From Eukaryota sp. TZLM1-RC (Eukaryota > Metamonada: BaSk clade), in the NCBI GenBank assembly GCA_040285825.1, contig JAUPSS010000007.1, positions 1,574,501 through 1,638,500 of the forward strand: 64,000 bases of DNA. The letters are read 5' to 3'. The notes under the pieces were generated by a model. That model ran no database searches. It was given only the letters and a program-made list of their open reading frames with translations, and was not told the DNA's origin. Positions 20,372-31,103 of this stretch are shown here, one piece after another. The position numbers and the translations under genes are program-made. How positions within the stretch are numbered: the first letter of the stretch is position 1; the number at the start of each line of letters is the position of its first letter.

Positions 20372-20560
20372 ATCAAAAAATTGATTGAGTCAAACGAACT
20401 CTTGAAAGACCCTATATGTACAAAGGTTTGCGCTGTACTAGCGTATAATACGCTAGGCATGTCTGCCTTGTAAGGTATCGTGATGTCTACGTTTCTGCCT
20501 CCAAGAATCATGACACTAATGATATGTAGTGTTTGATGTTACTAACTCATCTTAAAGTTG
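20372..20560 (+). repeat. Core element of composite unit (diverged homologue of satellite B core)
   Basis: Contains TGATTGAGTCAAACGAA at 20382 and a later block GTGATGTCTACGTTTCTGCC followed by CCAAGAATCATG. The same two blocks, in the same order and at similar spacing, occur in the satellite B long units (for example 50192 and about 50294). Equivalent cores sit at about 22405 and 24432 in copies 2 and 3. Function unknown. Confidence 0.75.
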
Positions 20561-20629
20561 AGTTAAGGAAGATGCAAGAGCCAAAGAAATGAAAATAATA
20601 GAGTATACCGAAACAATCGTTAATCTAAA

Positions 20630-20956
20630 TTCCAACTCACATACTCTATACATTTTTTGTCCTTGTGCTTTGTTTTATTTGGAAGCTTGAGTAAAATTGC
20701 GTTATCTATGTTGAACAATTTCTCATCTATTGCCAAAATTAGAACTGAGAAAATATTCGACCAATCCTTTTGGAAAAACAGCTTTGTAGTTTCTATTTTT
20801 AAGGGAATGTTTAGTCTTTTTTCTAGATCGTTGTCATCACTAAGAAAAGTTTATGAAGAAAAAGCTGTAGGTAAGTTTTGTATAGTAGATATGAAGTTTG
20901 AGGAGATTGTCATTAATTTCTTAGAGGTTGTACAAAATATCTATCGAAAAAATTGA
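20630..20956 (+). pseudogene. RLE-3-like endonuclease C-terminus in composite copy 1
   Basis: About 105 codons aligning with the last part of RLE-3: FVLFGSLSKIAL versus FSLFGSLAPTAL, and SFWKNSFVVSIFKGM versus LFWQNRIVFSIFKGM. The catalytic acidic residues lie upstream and are absent, so no nuclease activity is expected. A 9-bp inverted repeat (20598-20606 / 20641-20649) straddles its start. Confidence 0.75.
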
Positions 20957-21746
20957 GCTTTTGGATTTTACAAACTCTACATCCAATTCATTTGAATTAA
21001 TTAATGTGTAACAAGATCAATTAGCAACCAAAAAATCATTCTTGCGACCTTTGAAAATAAACTAAATCATCGTTATTGCAATTCGCTGACTTCAACCAAC
21101 AGTTACACCTAATATCATTCCTCATCACAAATTTGTACCTTTTATCGCTCTGCAGACGGTCAAAATGTTGTTCAAACAGTTGAGTAGACCATTATCCGAG
21201 GTAGACTTCTGTTTCTGGTTCAGTATTGCATTGTATTGAAAATACAAATGTTCAGGATGCGCTTTGCTTTTTGAATTGTTGAATGTGAAATGTGGGTCTT
21301 GACAGCAGAAGAACTATTGATTGCTCGAGTCACAATAGCAGCAGAACATTATTGCAAAATGTTTGCACGAAATGTACTGAAATCACATATGAAAACGACA
21401 CTATGAAAATTCATGTTGCCAAAAGCACATTCTACTATTCAAACAATTTGATGTCCAAATATTTTAAAGCAATTCTTGATATAAGTATATCATAGGTTTA
21501 TATATTTCACAATTGATGTTAGAAGCAATCTTTTCTCCAAAACACTTTTTAACCAATCTGTTATTCCAGTGTTCTTCTGAAACCTAGAAATGCATTATAA
21601 ATTAACATTAATTGTTTAAAATTACAGTTGTTGTGTATTCAAACAATGTTGTATGAACTCTTACAATGATAACCAAATATTTTTAAATAACTAATCTAAT
21701 AAATATTTTTTTAATGTACTGTATATTTATTTAAACAAAATTCTAT

Positions 21747-22044
21747 CTAGTATTCAATTTCCTCCAAACAAGCATTTCTATTACTAAATCTACTTACAGC
21801 ATTTCGTTCATATTCTACACCAATAGCTAAAAGAGCCTTAAAAATCATTGTTGTAATAGACTTGAAAATGCAAAAAACAAATCTATTTAACCAGAAAATG
21901 AAATTCATTGTTTTTCCAGACCTATTCAGTAACACTTTCTTAAAGTTTTCCAAAAAGTGTAACCCTGAAGGTCCAATATTGCCAAAAAGAGAAATTGCAA
22001 ACGGCACAAACTGATATTTCACATGTTCGACTCTACCTAACTGT
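21747..22044 (-). pseudogene. RLE-2 endonuclease C-terminus, minus strand, in composite copy 1
   Basis: About 98 codons that match the end of RLE-2 almost residue for residue (FVPFAISLFGNIGPSGLHF) and continue in frame to its natural stop, unlike the copy at 2021-4411. The nuclease active site is not included. Its 5' edge joins satellite A at 22045-22050, and this join defines the composite unit boundary. Confidence 0.8.
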
Positions 22045-22652
22045 ACAAGTTCATTTTGGGAAAATTAATTTAACAATTGTGATGTTAAAGTCCGTCCTAT
22101 GGTCATTTGAGTAGTCATTGGTTTGATTGGTTGAATGGTCATTGGTGATGAGGTGAGTTGCATGTAGTCTTTATGTACTAGATGTGATCAACTTGTGATC
22201 AAACTTTGTGTGAAATTGTGTGTGAGTAATGTTGGCTATGTGTTACTTGATCAGTACAAACTCATGATTACATTTTCAATTGATTTTGTATATATTTGAA
22301 TTAATTGAGTTTATTAATTTTTAAACATTTAATTGTGAAAAAGTAAATAAACCAAAAAGTATACAATTGAATGTTGCAAACTTGATCCCTTGACATCAAA
22401 AAATTGATTGAGTCAAACGAACTCTTGAAAGACCCTATATGTACAAAGGTTTGCGCTGTACTAGCGTATAATACGCTAGGCATGTCTGCCTTGTAAGGTA
22501 TCGTGATGTCTACGTTTCTGCCTCCAAGAATCATGACACTAATGATATGTAGTGTTTGATGTTACTAACTCATCTTAAAGTTGAGTTAAGGAAGATGCAA
22601 GAGCCAAAGAAATGAAAATAATAGAGTATACCGAAACAATCGTTAATCTAAA

Positions 22653-22979
22653 TTCCAACTCACATACTCTATACATTTTTTGTCCTTGTGCTTTGTTTTA
22701 TTTGGAAGCTTGAGTAAAATTGCGTTATCTATGTTGAACAATTTCTCATCTATTGCCAAAATTAGAACTGAGAAAATATTCGACCAATCCTTTTGGAAAA
22801 ACAGCTTTGTAGTTTCTATTTTTAAGGGAATGTTTAGTCTTTTTTCTAGATCGTTGTCATCACTAAGAAAAGTTTATGAAGAAAAAGCTGTAGGTAAGTT
22901 TTGTATAGTAGATATGAAGTTTGAGGAGATTGTCATTAATTTCTTAGAGGTTGTACAAAATATCTATCGAAAAAATTGA
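22653..22979 (+). pseudogene. RLE-3-like endonuclease C-terminus in composite copy 2
   Basis: Identical in translation to the fragment at 20630-20956. Confidence 0.75.
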
Positions 22980-23773
22980 GCTTTTGGATTTTACAAACTC
23001 TACATCCAATTCATTTGAATTAATTAATGTGTAACAAGATCAATTAGCAACCAAAAAATCATTCTTGCGACCTTTGAAAATAAACTAAATCATCGTTATT
23101 GCAATTCGCTGACTTCAACCAACAGTTACACCTAATATCATTCCTCATCACAAATTTGTACCTTTTATCGCTCTGCAGACGGTCAAAATGTTGTTCAAAC
23201 AGTTGAGTAGACCATTATCCGAGGTAGACTTCTGTTTCTGGTTCAGTATTGCATTGTATTGAAAATACAAATGTTCAGGATGCGCTTTGCTTTTTGAATT
23301 GTTGAATGTGAAATGTGGGTCTTGACAGCAGAAGAACTATTGATTGCTCGAGTCACAATAGCAGCAGAACATTATTGCAAAATGTTTGCACGAAATGTAC
23401 TGAAATCACATATGAAAACGACACTATGAAAATCCATGTTGCCAAAAAGCACATTCTACTATTCAAACAATTTGATGTCCAAATATTTTAAAAGCAATTC
23501 TTTATATAAGTATATCATAGGTTTATATATTTCACAATTGATGTTAGAAGCAATCTTTTCTCCAAAAACACTTTTTAACCAATCTGTTATTCCAGTGTTC
23601 TTCTGAAACCTAGAAATGCATTATAAATTAACATTAATTGTTTCAAATTACAGTTGTTGTGTATTCAAACAATGTTGTATGAACTCTTACAATGATAACC
23701 AAATATTTTTAAATAACTAATCTAATAAATATTTTTTTTAATGTACTGTATATTTATTTAAACAAAATTCTAT

Positions 23774-24071
23774 CTAGTATTCAATTTCCTCCAAACAAGC
23801 ATTTCTATTACTAAATCTACTTACAGCATTTCGTTCATATTCTACACCAATAGCTAAAAGAGCCTTAAAAATCATTGTTGTAATAGACTTGAAAATGCAA
23901 AAAACAAATCTATTTAACCAGAAAATGAAATTCATTGTTTTTCCAGACCTATTCAGTAACACTTTCTTAAAGTTTTCCAAAAAGTGTAACCCTGAAGGTC
24001 CAATATTGCCAAAAAGAGAAATTGCAAACGGCACAAACTGATATTTCACATGTTCGACTCTACCTAACTGT
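23774..24071 (-). pseudogene. RLE-2 endonuclease C-terminus, minus strand, in composite copy 2
   Basis: Identical in translation to 21747-22044; open to the natural stop. Confidence 0.8.
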
Positions 24072-24679
24072 ACAAGTTCATTTTGGGAAAATTAATTTAA
24101 CAATTGTGATGTTAAAGTCCGTCCTATGGTCATTTGAGTAGTCATTGGTTTGATTGGTTGAATGGTCATTGGTGATGAGGTGAGTTGCATGTAGTCTTTA
24201 TGTACTAGATGTGATCAACTTGTGATCAAACTTTGTGTGAAATTGTGTGTGAGTAATGTTGGCTATGTGTTACTTGATCAGTACAAACTCATGATTACAT
24301 TTTCAATTGATTTTGTATATATTTGAATTAATTGAGTTTATTAATTTTTAAACATTTAATTGTGAAAAAGTAAATAAACCAAAAAGTATACAATTGAATG
24401 TTGCAAACTTGATCCCTTGACATCAAAAAATTGATTGAGTCAAACGAACTCTTGAAAGACCCTATATGTACAAAGGTTTGCGCTGTACTAGCGTATAATA
24501 CGCTAGGCATGTCTGCCTTGTAAGGTATCGTGATGTCTACGTTTCTGCCTCCAAGAATCATGACACTAATGATATGTAGTGTTTGATGTTACTAACTCAT
24601 CTTAAAGTTGAGTTAAGGAAGATGCAAGAGCCAAAGAAATGAAAATAATAGAGTATACCGAAACAATCGTTAATCTAAA

Positions 24680-25010
24680 TTCCAACTCACATACTCTATA
24701 CATTTTTTGTCCTTGTGCTTTGTTTTATTTGGAAGCTTGAGTAAAATTGCGTTATCTATGTTGAACAATTTCTCATCTATTGCCAAAATTAGAACTGAGA
24801 AAATATTCGACCAATCCTTTTGGAAAAACAGCTTTGTAGTTTCTATTTTTAAGGGAATGTTTAGTCTTTTTTTCTAGATCGTTGTCATCACTAAGAAAAA
24901 GTTTATGAAGAAAAAGCTGTAGGTAAGTTTTGTATAGTAGATATGAAGTTTGAGGAGATTGTCATTAATTTCTTAGAGGTTGTACAAAATATCTATCGAA
25001 AAAAATTGAG
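24680..25010 (+). pseudogene. RLE-3-like endonuclease C-terminus in composite copy 3, frameshifted
   Basis: Same fragment as in copies 1 and 2, but single-base T and A insertions in homopolymers near 24868 and 24895 break the frame. Confidence 0.7.
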
Positions 25011-25801
25011 CTTTTGGATTTTACAAACTCTACATCCAATTCATTTGAATTAATTAATGTGTAACAAGATCAATTAGCAACCAAAAAAATCATTCTTGCG
25101 ACCTTTGAAAATAAACTAAATCATCGTTATTGCAATTCGCTGACTTCAACCAACAGTTACACCTAATATCATTCCTCATCACAAATTTGTACCTTTTATC
25201 GCTCTGCAGACGGTCAAAATGTTGTTCAAACAGTTGAGTAGACCATTATCCGAGGTAGACTTCTGTTTCTGGTTCAGTATTGCATTGTATTGAAAATACA
25301 AATGTTCAGGATGCGCTTTGCTTTTTGAATTGTTGAATGTGAAATGTGGGTCTTGACAGCAGAAGAACTATTGATTGCTCGAGTCACAATAGCAGCAGAA
25401 CATTATTGCAAAATGTTTGCACGAAATGTACTGAAATCACATATGAAAACGACACTATGAAAATCCATGTTGCCAAAAGCACATTCTACTATTCAAACAA
25501 TTTGATGTCCAAATATTTTAAAGCAATTCTTTATATAAGTATATCATAGGTTTATATATTTCACAATTGATGTTAGAAGCAATCTTTTCTCCAAAACACT
25601 TTTTAACCAATCTGTTATTCCAGTGTTCTTCTGAAACCTAGAAATGCATTATAAATTAACATTAATTGTTTCAAATTACAGTTGTTGTGTATTCAAACAA
25701 TGTTGTATGAACTCTTACAATGATAACCAAATATTTTTAAATAACTAATCTAATAAATATTTTTTTTAATGTACTGTATATTTATTTAAACAAAATTCTA
25801 T

Positions 25802-26101
25802 CTAGTATTCAATTTCCTCCAAACAAGCATTTCTATTACTAAATCTACTTACAGCATTTCGTTCATATTCTACACCAATAGCTAAAAAGAGCCTTAAAAA
25901 TCATTGTTGTAATAGACTTGAAAATGCAAAAAACAAATCTATTTAACCAGAAAATGAAATTCATTGTTTTTCCAGACCTATTCAGTAACACTTTCTTAAA
26001 GTTTTCCAAAAAGTGTAACCCTGAAGGTCCAATATTGCCAAAAAGAGAAATTGCAAACGGCACAAACTGATATTTCACATGTTCGACTCTACCTAACTGT
26101 A
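25802..26101 (-). pseudogene. RLE-2 endonuclease C-terminus, minus strand, in composite copy 3, frameshifted
   Basis: Same fragment as in copies 1 and 2, with one extra base in an A run at about 25886 that breaks the frame near FKALL. Confidence 0.7.
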
Positions 26102-26104
26102 CAA

Positions 26105-28232
26105 GTTCATTTTGGGAAAATTAATTTAACAATTGTGATGTTAAAGTCCGTCCTATGGTCATTTGAGTAGTCATTGGTTTGATTGGTTGAATGGTCATTG
26201 GTGATGAGGTGAGTTGCATGTAGTCTTTATGTACTAGATGTGATCAACTTGTGATCAAACTTTGTGTGAAATTGTGTGTGAGTAATGTTGGCTATGTGTT
26301 ACTTGATCAGTACAAACTCATGATTACATTTTCAATTGATTTTGTATATATTTGAATTAATTGAGTTTATTAATTTTTAAACATTAAATTGAAAAAAAAA
26401 TAAAAAATCAAAAAGTATACAATTGAATCTTGCAAACTAATAAAACCATTGCTGTAAGTGTAAGAGTATCGTTTTTGATACGATTTACTGAGGTTCATAT
26501 GAAGTTCCTAGTTTCGTATATTGACCAATGGTTGTTTACTACAATCGTTGGTCAAATCTTTAAAGTCCATTTTGGGACAATTAATATAACAATTGTGGTG
26601 TTAAAGTCCGTGCTATGGTCATTTGAGTAGTCATTGGTATGATTGGTTGAATGGTCATTGGTGATGATTAGGTGAGTTGCATGTAGTCTTTATGTACTAG
26701 ATGTGATCAACTTGTGATCAAACTTTGTGTGAAATTGTGTGTGAGTTATGTTGGCTATGTGTTACTTGATCAGTACAAACTCATGATTACATTTTCAATT
26801 GATTTTGTATATATTTGAATTAATTGAGTTATTAATTTTTAAACATTAAATTGTAAGAAAAAATAATCAAAAAGTATACAATTGAATGTTGTAAACTAAT
26901 AAAACAATTGCTGTAAGTGTAAGAGTATCGTTTTTGATACGATTTACTGAGGCTCATATGAAGTTCCTAGTTTCGTATTTTGACCAATGGTTGTTTATTA
27001 CAATCGTTGGTCAAATCTTTAAAGTCCATTTTGGGACAATTAATATAACAATTGTGGTGTTAAAGTCCTTGCTATGGTCATTTGAGTAGTCATTGGTTTG
27101 ATTGGTTGAATGGTCATTGGTATGATTAGGTGAGTTGCATGTAGTCTTTATGTACTAGATGTGATCAACTTGTGATCAAACTTTGTGTGAAATTGTGTGT
27201 GAGTAATGTTGGCTATGTTTTACTTGATCAGTACAAACTCATGATTACATTTTCCATTGATTTTGTATATATTTGAATTAATTGAGTTTATTAATTTTTA
27301 AACATTAAATTGTAAAAAAAATAAAAAATCAAAAAGTATACAATTGAATGTTGTAAACTAATGAAACAATTGCTGTAAGTGTAAGAGTATCGTTTTTGAT
27401 ACGATTTACTGAGGCTCATATGAAGTTCCTAGTTTCGTATATTGACCAATGGTTGTTTATTACAATCGTTGGTCAAATCTTTAAAGTCCATTTTGGGACA
27501 ATTAATATAACAATTGTGGTGTTAAAGTCCTTGCTATGGTCATTTGAGTAGTCATTGGTTTGATTGGTTGAATGGTCATTGGTGATGAGGTGAGTTGCAT
27601 GTAGTCCTTATGTACTTGATGTGATCAACTTGTGATCAAACTTTGTGTGAAATTGTGTGTGAGTAATGTTGGCTATGTTTTACTTGATCAGTACAAACTC
27701 ATGATTACATTTTCAATTGATTTTGTATATATTTGAATTAATTGAGTTATTAATTTTTGAACATTAAATTGTAAAAATAGTAAAAAAATCAAAAAGTATA
27801 CAATTGAATGTTGCAAACTAATAAAACCATTGCTGTAAGTGTAACAGTATCGTTTTTGATACGATTTACTGAGGCTCATATGAAGTTCCTAGTTTCGTAT
27901 ATTGACCAATGGTTGTTTATTACAATCATTGGTCAAATCTTTATAGTCCATTTTGGGACAATTAATATAACAATTGTGGTGTTAAAGTCCTTGCTATGGT
28001 CATTTGAGTAGTCATTGGTTTGATTGGTTGAATGGTCATTGGTGATGAGGTGAGTTGCATGTAGTCTTTATGTACTAGATGTGATCAACTTGTGATCAAA
28101 CTTTGTGTGAAATTGTGTGTGAGTAATGTTGGCTATGTGTTACTTGATCAGTACAAACTCATGATTACATTTTCAATTGATTTTGTATATATTTGAATTA
28201 ATTGAGTTATTAATTTTTTAACATTAAATTGT
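26105..28232 (+). repeat. Satellite A array 1 (partial monomer plus four monomers)
   Basis: Starts as a fourth composite copy would, but continues as pure satellite A. The phase mark AGTATACAATTGAATG recurs at about 26414, 26873, 27335 and 27795, i.e. a period of 459-462 bp. The last monomer ends at 28232 with AAATTGTATAC. Each monomer carries the GTATC/GATAC palindrome and the TTGACCAATG hairpin described for array 2. Confidence 0.92.
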
Positions 28233-28754
28233 ATACATAGAATACATTCCATTATATTTTAAGATTATATTTTTCTATTTTCACTATTTTAAACTATGAG
28301 AAAGCAAATGATTATTGAATCTGAACGGTTGCAAAAACCTCACACACTCACTTAACTCTTTCACATGTACAACCACTTCCATCAAAATGCACAAATTTTC
28401 TTAAATCAAATAGATATATCTATGGCGACCAACTAAATAAATTCAGTGAATGCAGTGATAAAGATGACTATCTGAATCCCGGTTCTATTGTATAAAATTA
28501 AAACAATATTGAATTTTGAAGACTATTTCCTATGTAGACGTGTCAAAAAACTTATCAAAAATTATTGAGACAATATGTAGCCAAAGTCACAGCAATTCAG
28601 AAATTTTGGTGAATGAAAAAAACACAGTGGCACCCCAACATACTACATCATGTTATTTCAGTTAGTTTGATGTATTCCGGATCAATAAACAAAATGAAAA
28701 GGTTTGAAATAGTTTTATCGTGCACAAGGATTCTATTAACCACTTTTAAGGGAT
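28233..28754 (+). other. Spacer between satellite A and the RLE-4 remnant; no gene seen
   Basis: About 520 bp, AT-rich, single-copy within this window. No ORF above about 40 codons and no recognisable motif. Confidence 0.4.
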
Positions 28755-28890
28755 TACCTTGGTATTTCACTCGAATGAGAAACTTTAGCTAGACAGTAAT
28801 CAGATCCAGATCTTGTAAAGAAAATCTCGGTTCAATTAATTTTATTCCATCAGTTCTGAGTTTATAATGTTCAGTGTGCATGTTTAAATG
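28755..28890 (+). pseudogene. Weathered RLE-4 3' remnant
   Basis: Nucleotide similarity to 8895-9020: both share the GCTTTAGCTAGACAG-like segment, an AGATCNAGATNTTGTA segment and a downstream AGTTNTGAGTT tail with scattered substitutions. The reading frame is lost. It lies 85 bp upstream of the kinase start codon, so it may overlap the kinase promoter or 5' leader. Confidence 0.6.
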
Positions 28891-28974
28891 GTTCATGTGG
28901 AATAGATAAGAAAAATTCATAAAATTCGCCTTCTTCATATAATATTGAATATTCTCATTAAACGCCATCGATTA

Positions 28975-31059
28975 ATGACACCAACACAACAACAACAACA
29001 GTCTTCTCATGTGATTGATGTTTCCGAACTCGATATCGACTTCAAACATGGGCCAATTGAAAGTGATTACTGTTTTTCTGTCTATACAGGCAAATGGTTC
29101 TACCAAGATGTTACCGCCAAGCTTGTTCAGTTATTGGGTGGTAAAAACAAACTCCTGGATGAAATCAAACGATTGTCTTGTCTCAACCACCCTGGCTTAA
29201 TAAGAGTCTTTGGCATCTCTGCATTTCAATTTGAAGTTGGAATCATTATGGAACATGGTCCTTGTTCCATAGATGTACCATCGCCTTTGACTCCAATAAC
29301 TATCGCTCATGCTTTGGCCATCACTTCCACCATTGCTTTTCTACATGCTCAAGGCACTTTCCATGGAAGGCTGAATGCTGGGAACATCTTGATGGTTGGC
29401 GGGAAGCCAAAAATCGCTGGTATCGAAAAATACATCACAGATTTTGAGGGTCGATCTAATTCTTCACATTTCTTGCGATATGTGGCACCGGAGGATCTTA
29501 ATAACAATGCTGGTCCAGAAAGTGACATATATTCACTTGGAGTATTGCTTTATGAATTGCTCTGTAATCAGACTGCTTATGAAGATATTCTACAGGAAAA
29601 GTCAAAATCTATTATTGATCTGTTGCAGGTAAAATACAAGGATACTCGTCTTTCATTCAATGCAGATATACCACGGTGTTTACAAGATATCATCCATAAA
29701 TGTATGTCTAATGATCCTATAGCAAGACCTTCAATTGATGAAATTTTCAATGTATTAAATGGTTTGGAAAATACCATTGGAATTTGTGAAGTTTCAACAC
29801 TTTCATTACAATCTCAGTTGTCAGCTAAAGAGAAGCAATGTGGTGAGCTCTTGGTAGAAAATGAAAAGTTGAAGCAAATTGTTTCTCAGGTTGAAAGTTG
29901 TAATCATGAGCTTAATCATGAGCTTCAGAATATAATTAATCAATGTTCCGACATCAAGTTGGAAAAGGAACATTTGATTTCCCAATTGGATGAACACAAA
30001 GAGCAGAATTTAAAACTTAATGAACAAATCAGTCGCTTAACGAATGGAATCAGTAATATGCACGATCAGAATACCCAAAAGGATGCTCAATTAAGAAAGT
30101 TGGGTCAGTACATAGCCTCAATTGAAGCTAATTTGCATGCTTTCAAAACCAAATGTAATAACGTCGAGAATAAATTGGAAGCAAAAGACAAGGAAATCGA
30201 TCAACTCAAAATTACTAATGCTGAATTAATAGTTAGTTCACATCGAGCAAACCAAGAATCCAAGAAATTCAATGAATTTGACAATGTTTCATCATCTTGC
30301 TCTGTTATCAAATGCCCCGATCTAATTATTGATTACAATCAAAAACTTGGCCAAGGAGGGTTTGCTACTGTCTATGCAGCCAAGTGGTTTTCTCTCGATG
30401 TTGCTGTCAAAATTGTAGACATTGTCAATGAGGGAAAAGCAAAATTGAAAAAAGAAATTGCCATGCTTGTAAAACTGAATTTTCCTGGAGTTTTGCGTGT
30501 ATTTGGGGTTACTTATATAAATGATCAAGTTGGAATCGTTATGGAAAGAGCAGATGGCAAGCTACAAATTCCCTCCTCTTTAAGTAATAATAGTTTAACC
30601 ATAGCCAAAAATATTTGCTGCACTTTAAAGTTTCTTCAGTCACATTCCATCATTCATGGTGATATTAAACCCGATAATGTTTTATTTGTCAATGGTCAAA
30701 TTAGACTTGCTGATTTCGGTACATCAAGGGTAATTGCTGCGAATTCTTCCATTCCCAGTAGTAATGCTTATACTGCTAAATATGCTGCTTGTGAGGTGTT
30801 GGATGAGGAAGCGGTCCAACAAAGTGATCTATATTCAGTCGGTGTTCTCTTATATGAATTATTGACAAACGAAGTTGCATACAAGGGTTATAATCAGTAC
30901 ACCCTTATGGGAGCAAAATACCATGGTAAGCAATTGCCGTTTGCCAACAGCGTTCCCCCAGTGCTTCGGCATTTAATTAATAGGTCAATGGATAATGATA
31001 TTTCTCAAAGACCCAGTATTGATGAGGTTCTTGAAGTTTTGGAATTGTTGTGTACTTAA
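28975..31059 (+). CDS. Pseudokinase - coiled coil - protein kinase fusion (694 aa)
   Basis: The first in-frame ATG before the homology is at 28975; it is followed by a short Gln run. Kinase-like domain 1 (about residues 15-265) keeps the ATP-site Lys (Lys49) and the C-lobe pattern SDIYSLGVLLYELL. But the glycine loop is absent, HRD reads HGR (130-132, Arg for Asp) and DFG reads GIE (149-151): it should be a pseudokinase. Residues about 276-432 are a long Glu/Lys/Gln heptad coiled coil. Domain 2 (about 450-690) is complete: GQGGFATVY (Gly459 onward), AVKI (Lys479), HGDIKPDN (Asp563), DFG (Asp580), SDLYSVGVLLYELL. It resembles tyrosine-kinase-like Ser/Thr kinases. It has no transmembrane segment and is probably a cytosolic, dimerising signalling kinase. 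Domain 1 probably regulates domain 2, as in JAK-type pairs (inference). No introns. Confidence 0.92.
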   Translation: MTPTQQQQQSSHVIDVSELDIDFKHGPIESDYCFSVYTGKWFYQDVTAKLVQLLGGKNKLLDEIKRLSCLNHPGLIRVFGISAFQFEVGIIMEHGPCSIDVPSPLTPITIAHALAITSTIAFLHAQGTFHGRLNAGNILMVGGKPKIAGIEKYITDFEGRSNSSHFLRYVAPEDLNNNAGPESDIYSLGVLLYELLCNQTAYEDILQEKSKSIIDLLQVKYKDTRLSFNADIPRCLQDIIHKCMSNDPIARPSIDEIFNVLNGLENTIGICEVSTLSLQSQLSAKEKQCGELLVENEKLKQIVSQVESCNHELNHELQNIINQCSDIKLEKEHLISQLDEHKEQNLKLNEQISRLTNGISNMHDQNTQKDAQLRKLGQYIASIEANLHAFKTKCNNVENKLEAKDKEIDQLKITNAELIVSSHRANQESKKFNEFDNVSSSCSVIKCPDLIIDYNQKLGQGGFATVYAAKWFSLDVAVKIVDIVNEGKAKLKKEIAMLVKLNFPGVLRVFGVTYINDQVGIVMERADGKLQIPSSLSNNSLTIAKNICCTLKFLQSHSIIHGDIKPDNVLFVNGQIRLADFGTSRVIAANSSIPSSNAYTAKYAACEVLDEEAVQQSDLYSVGVLLYELLTNEVAYKGYNQYTLMGAKYHGKQLPFANSVPPVLRHLINRSMDNDISQRPSIDEVLEVLELLCT

Positions 31060-31097
31060 ATCAATGTTGCAATCAACTCTCCTGTTATATAAACAAT

Positions 31098-31103
31098 AAT
31101 AAA
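31098..31103 (+). promoter_or_regulatory. Polyadenylation signal AATAAA after the kinase gene
   Basis: Canonical hexamer about 40 bp after the TAA stop in AT-rich sequence; a plausible mRNA 3' end signal. Confidence 0.5.

Larger units (their letters stand above)
20034..22048 (+). repeat. Composite 2.02-kb tandem unit, copy 1
   Basis: Order: the 3' two-thirds of a satellite A monomer, a core shared with satellite B (from about 20372), an RLE-3-like C-terminus on plus, about 800 bp of unassigned sequence, and an RLE-2 C-terminus on minus ending at GTTCATTTTGGG, where the next copy starts. This copy lacks about 10 bp in the satellite part relative to copies 2 and 3. Confidence 0.9.
22049..24075 (+). 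repeat. Composite 2.02-kb tandem unit, copy 2
   Basis: Same organisation as copy 1; offset 2015 bp from it. It differs from copy 1 mainly in single-base homopolymer lengths, a few substitutions and the 10-bp satellite segment. Confidence 0.9.
24076..26104 (+). repeat. Composite 2.02-kb tandem unit, copy 3
   Basis: Offset 2027 bp from copy 2. It has extra bases in many A/T homopolymers (for example near 24868, 24895, 25000, 25086 and 25886). These break both embedded coding fragments, while the rest is essentially identical to copy 2. Confidence 0.9.
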
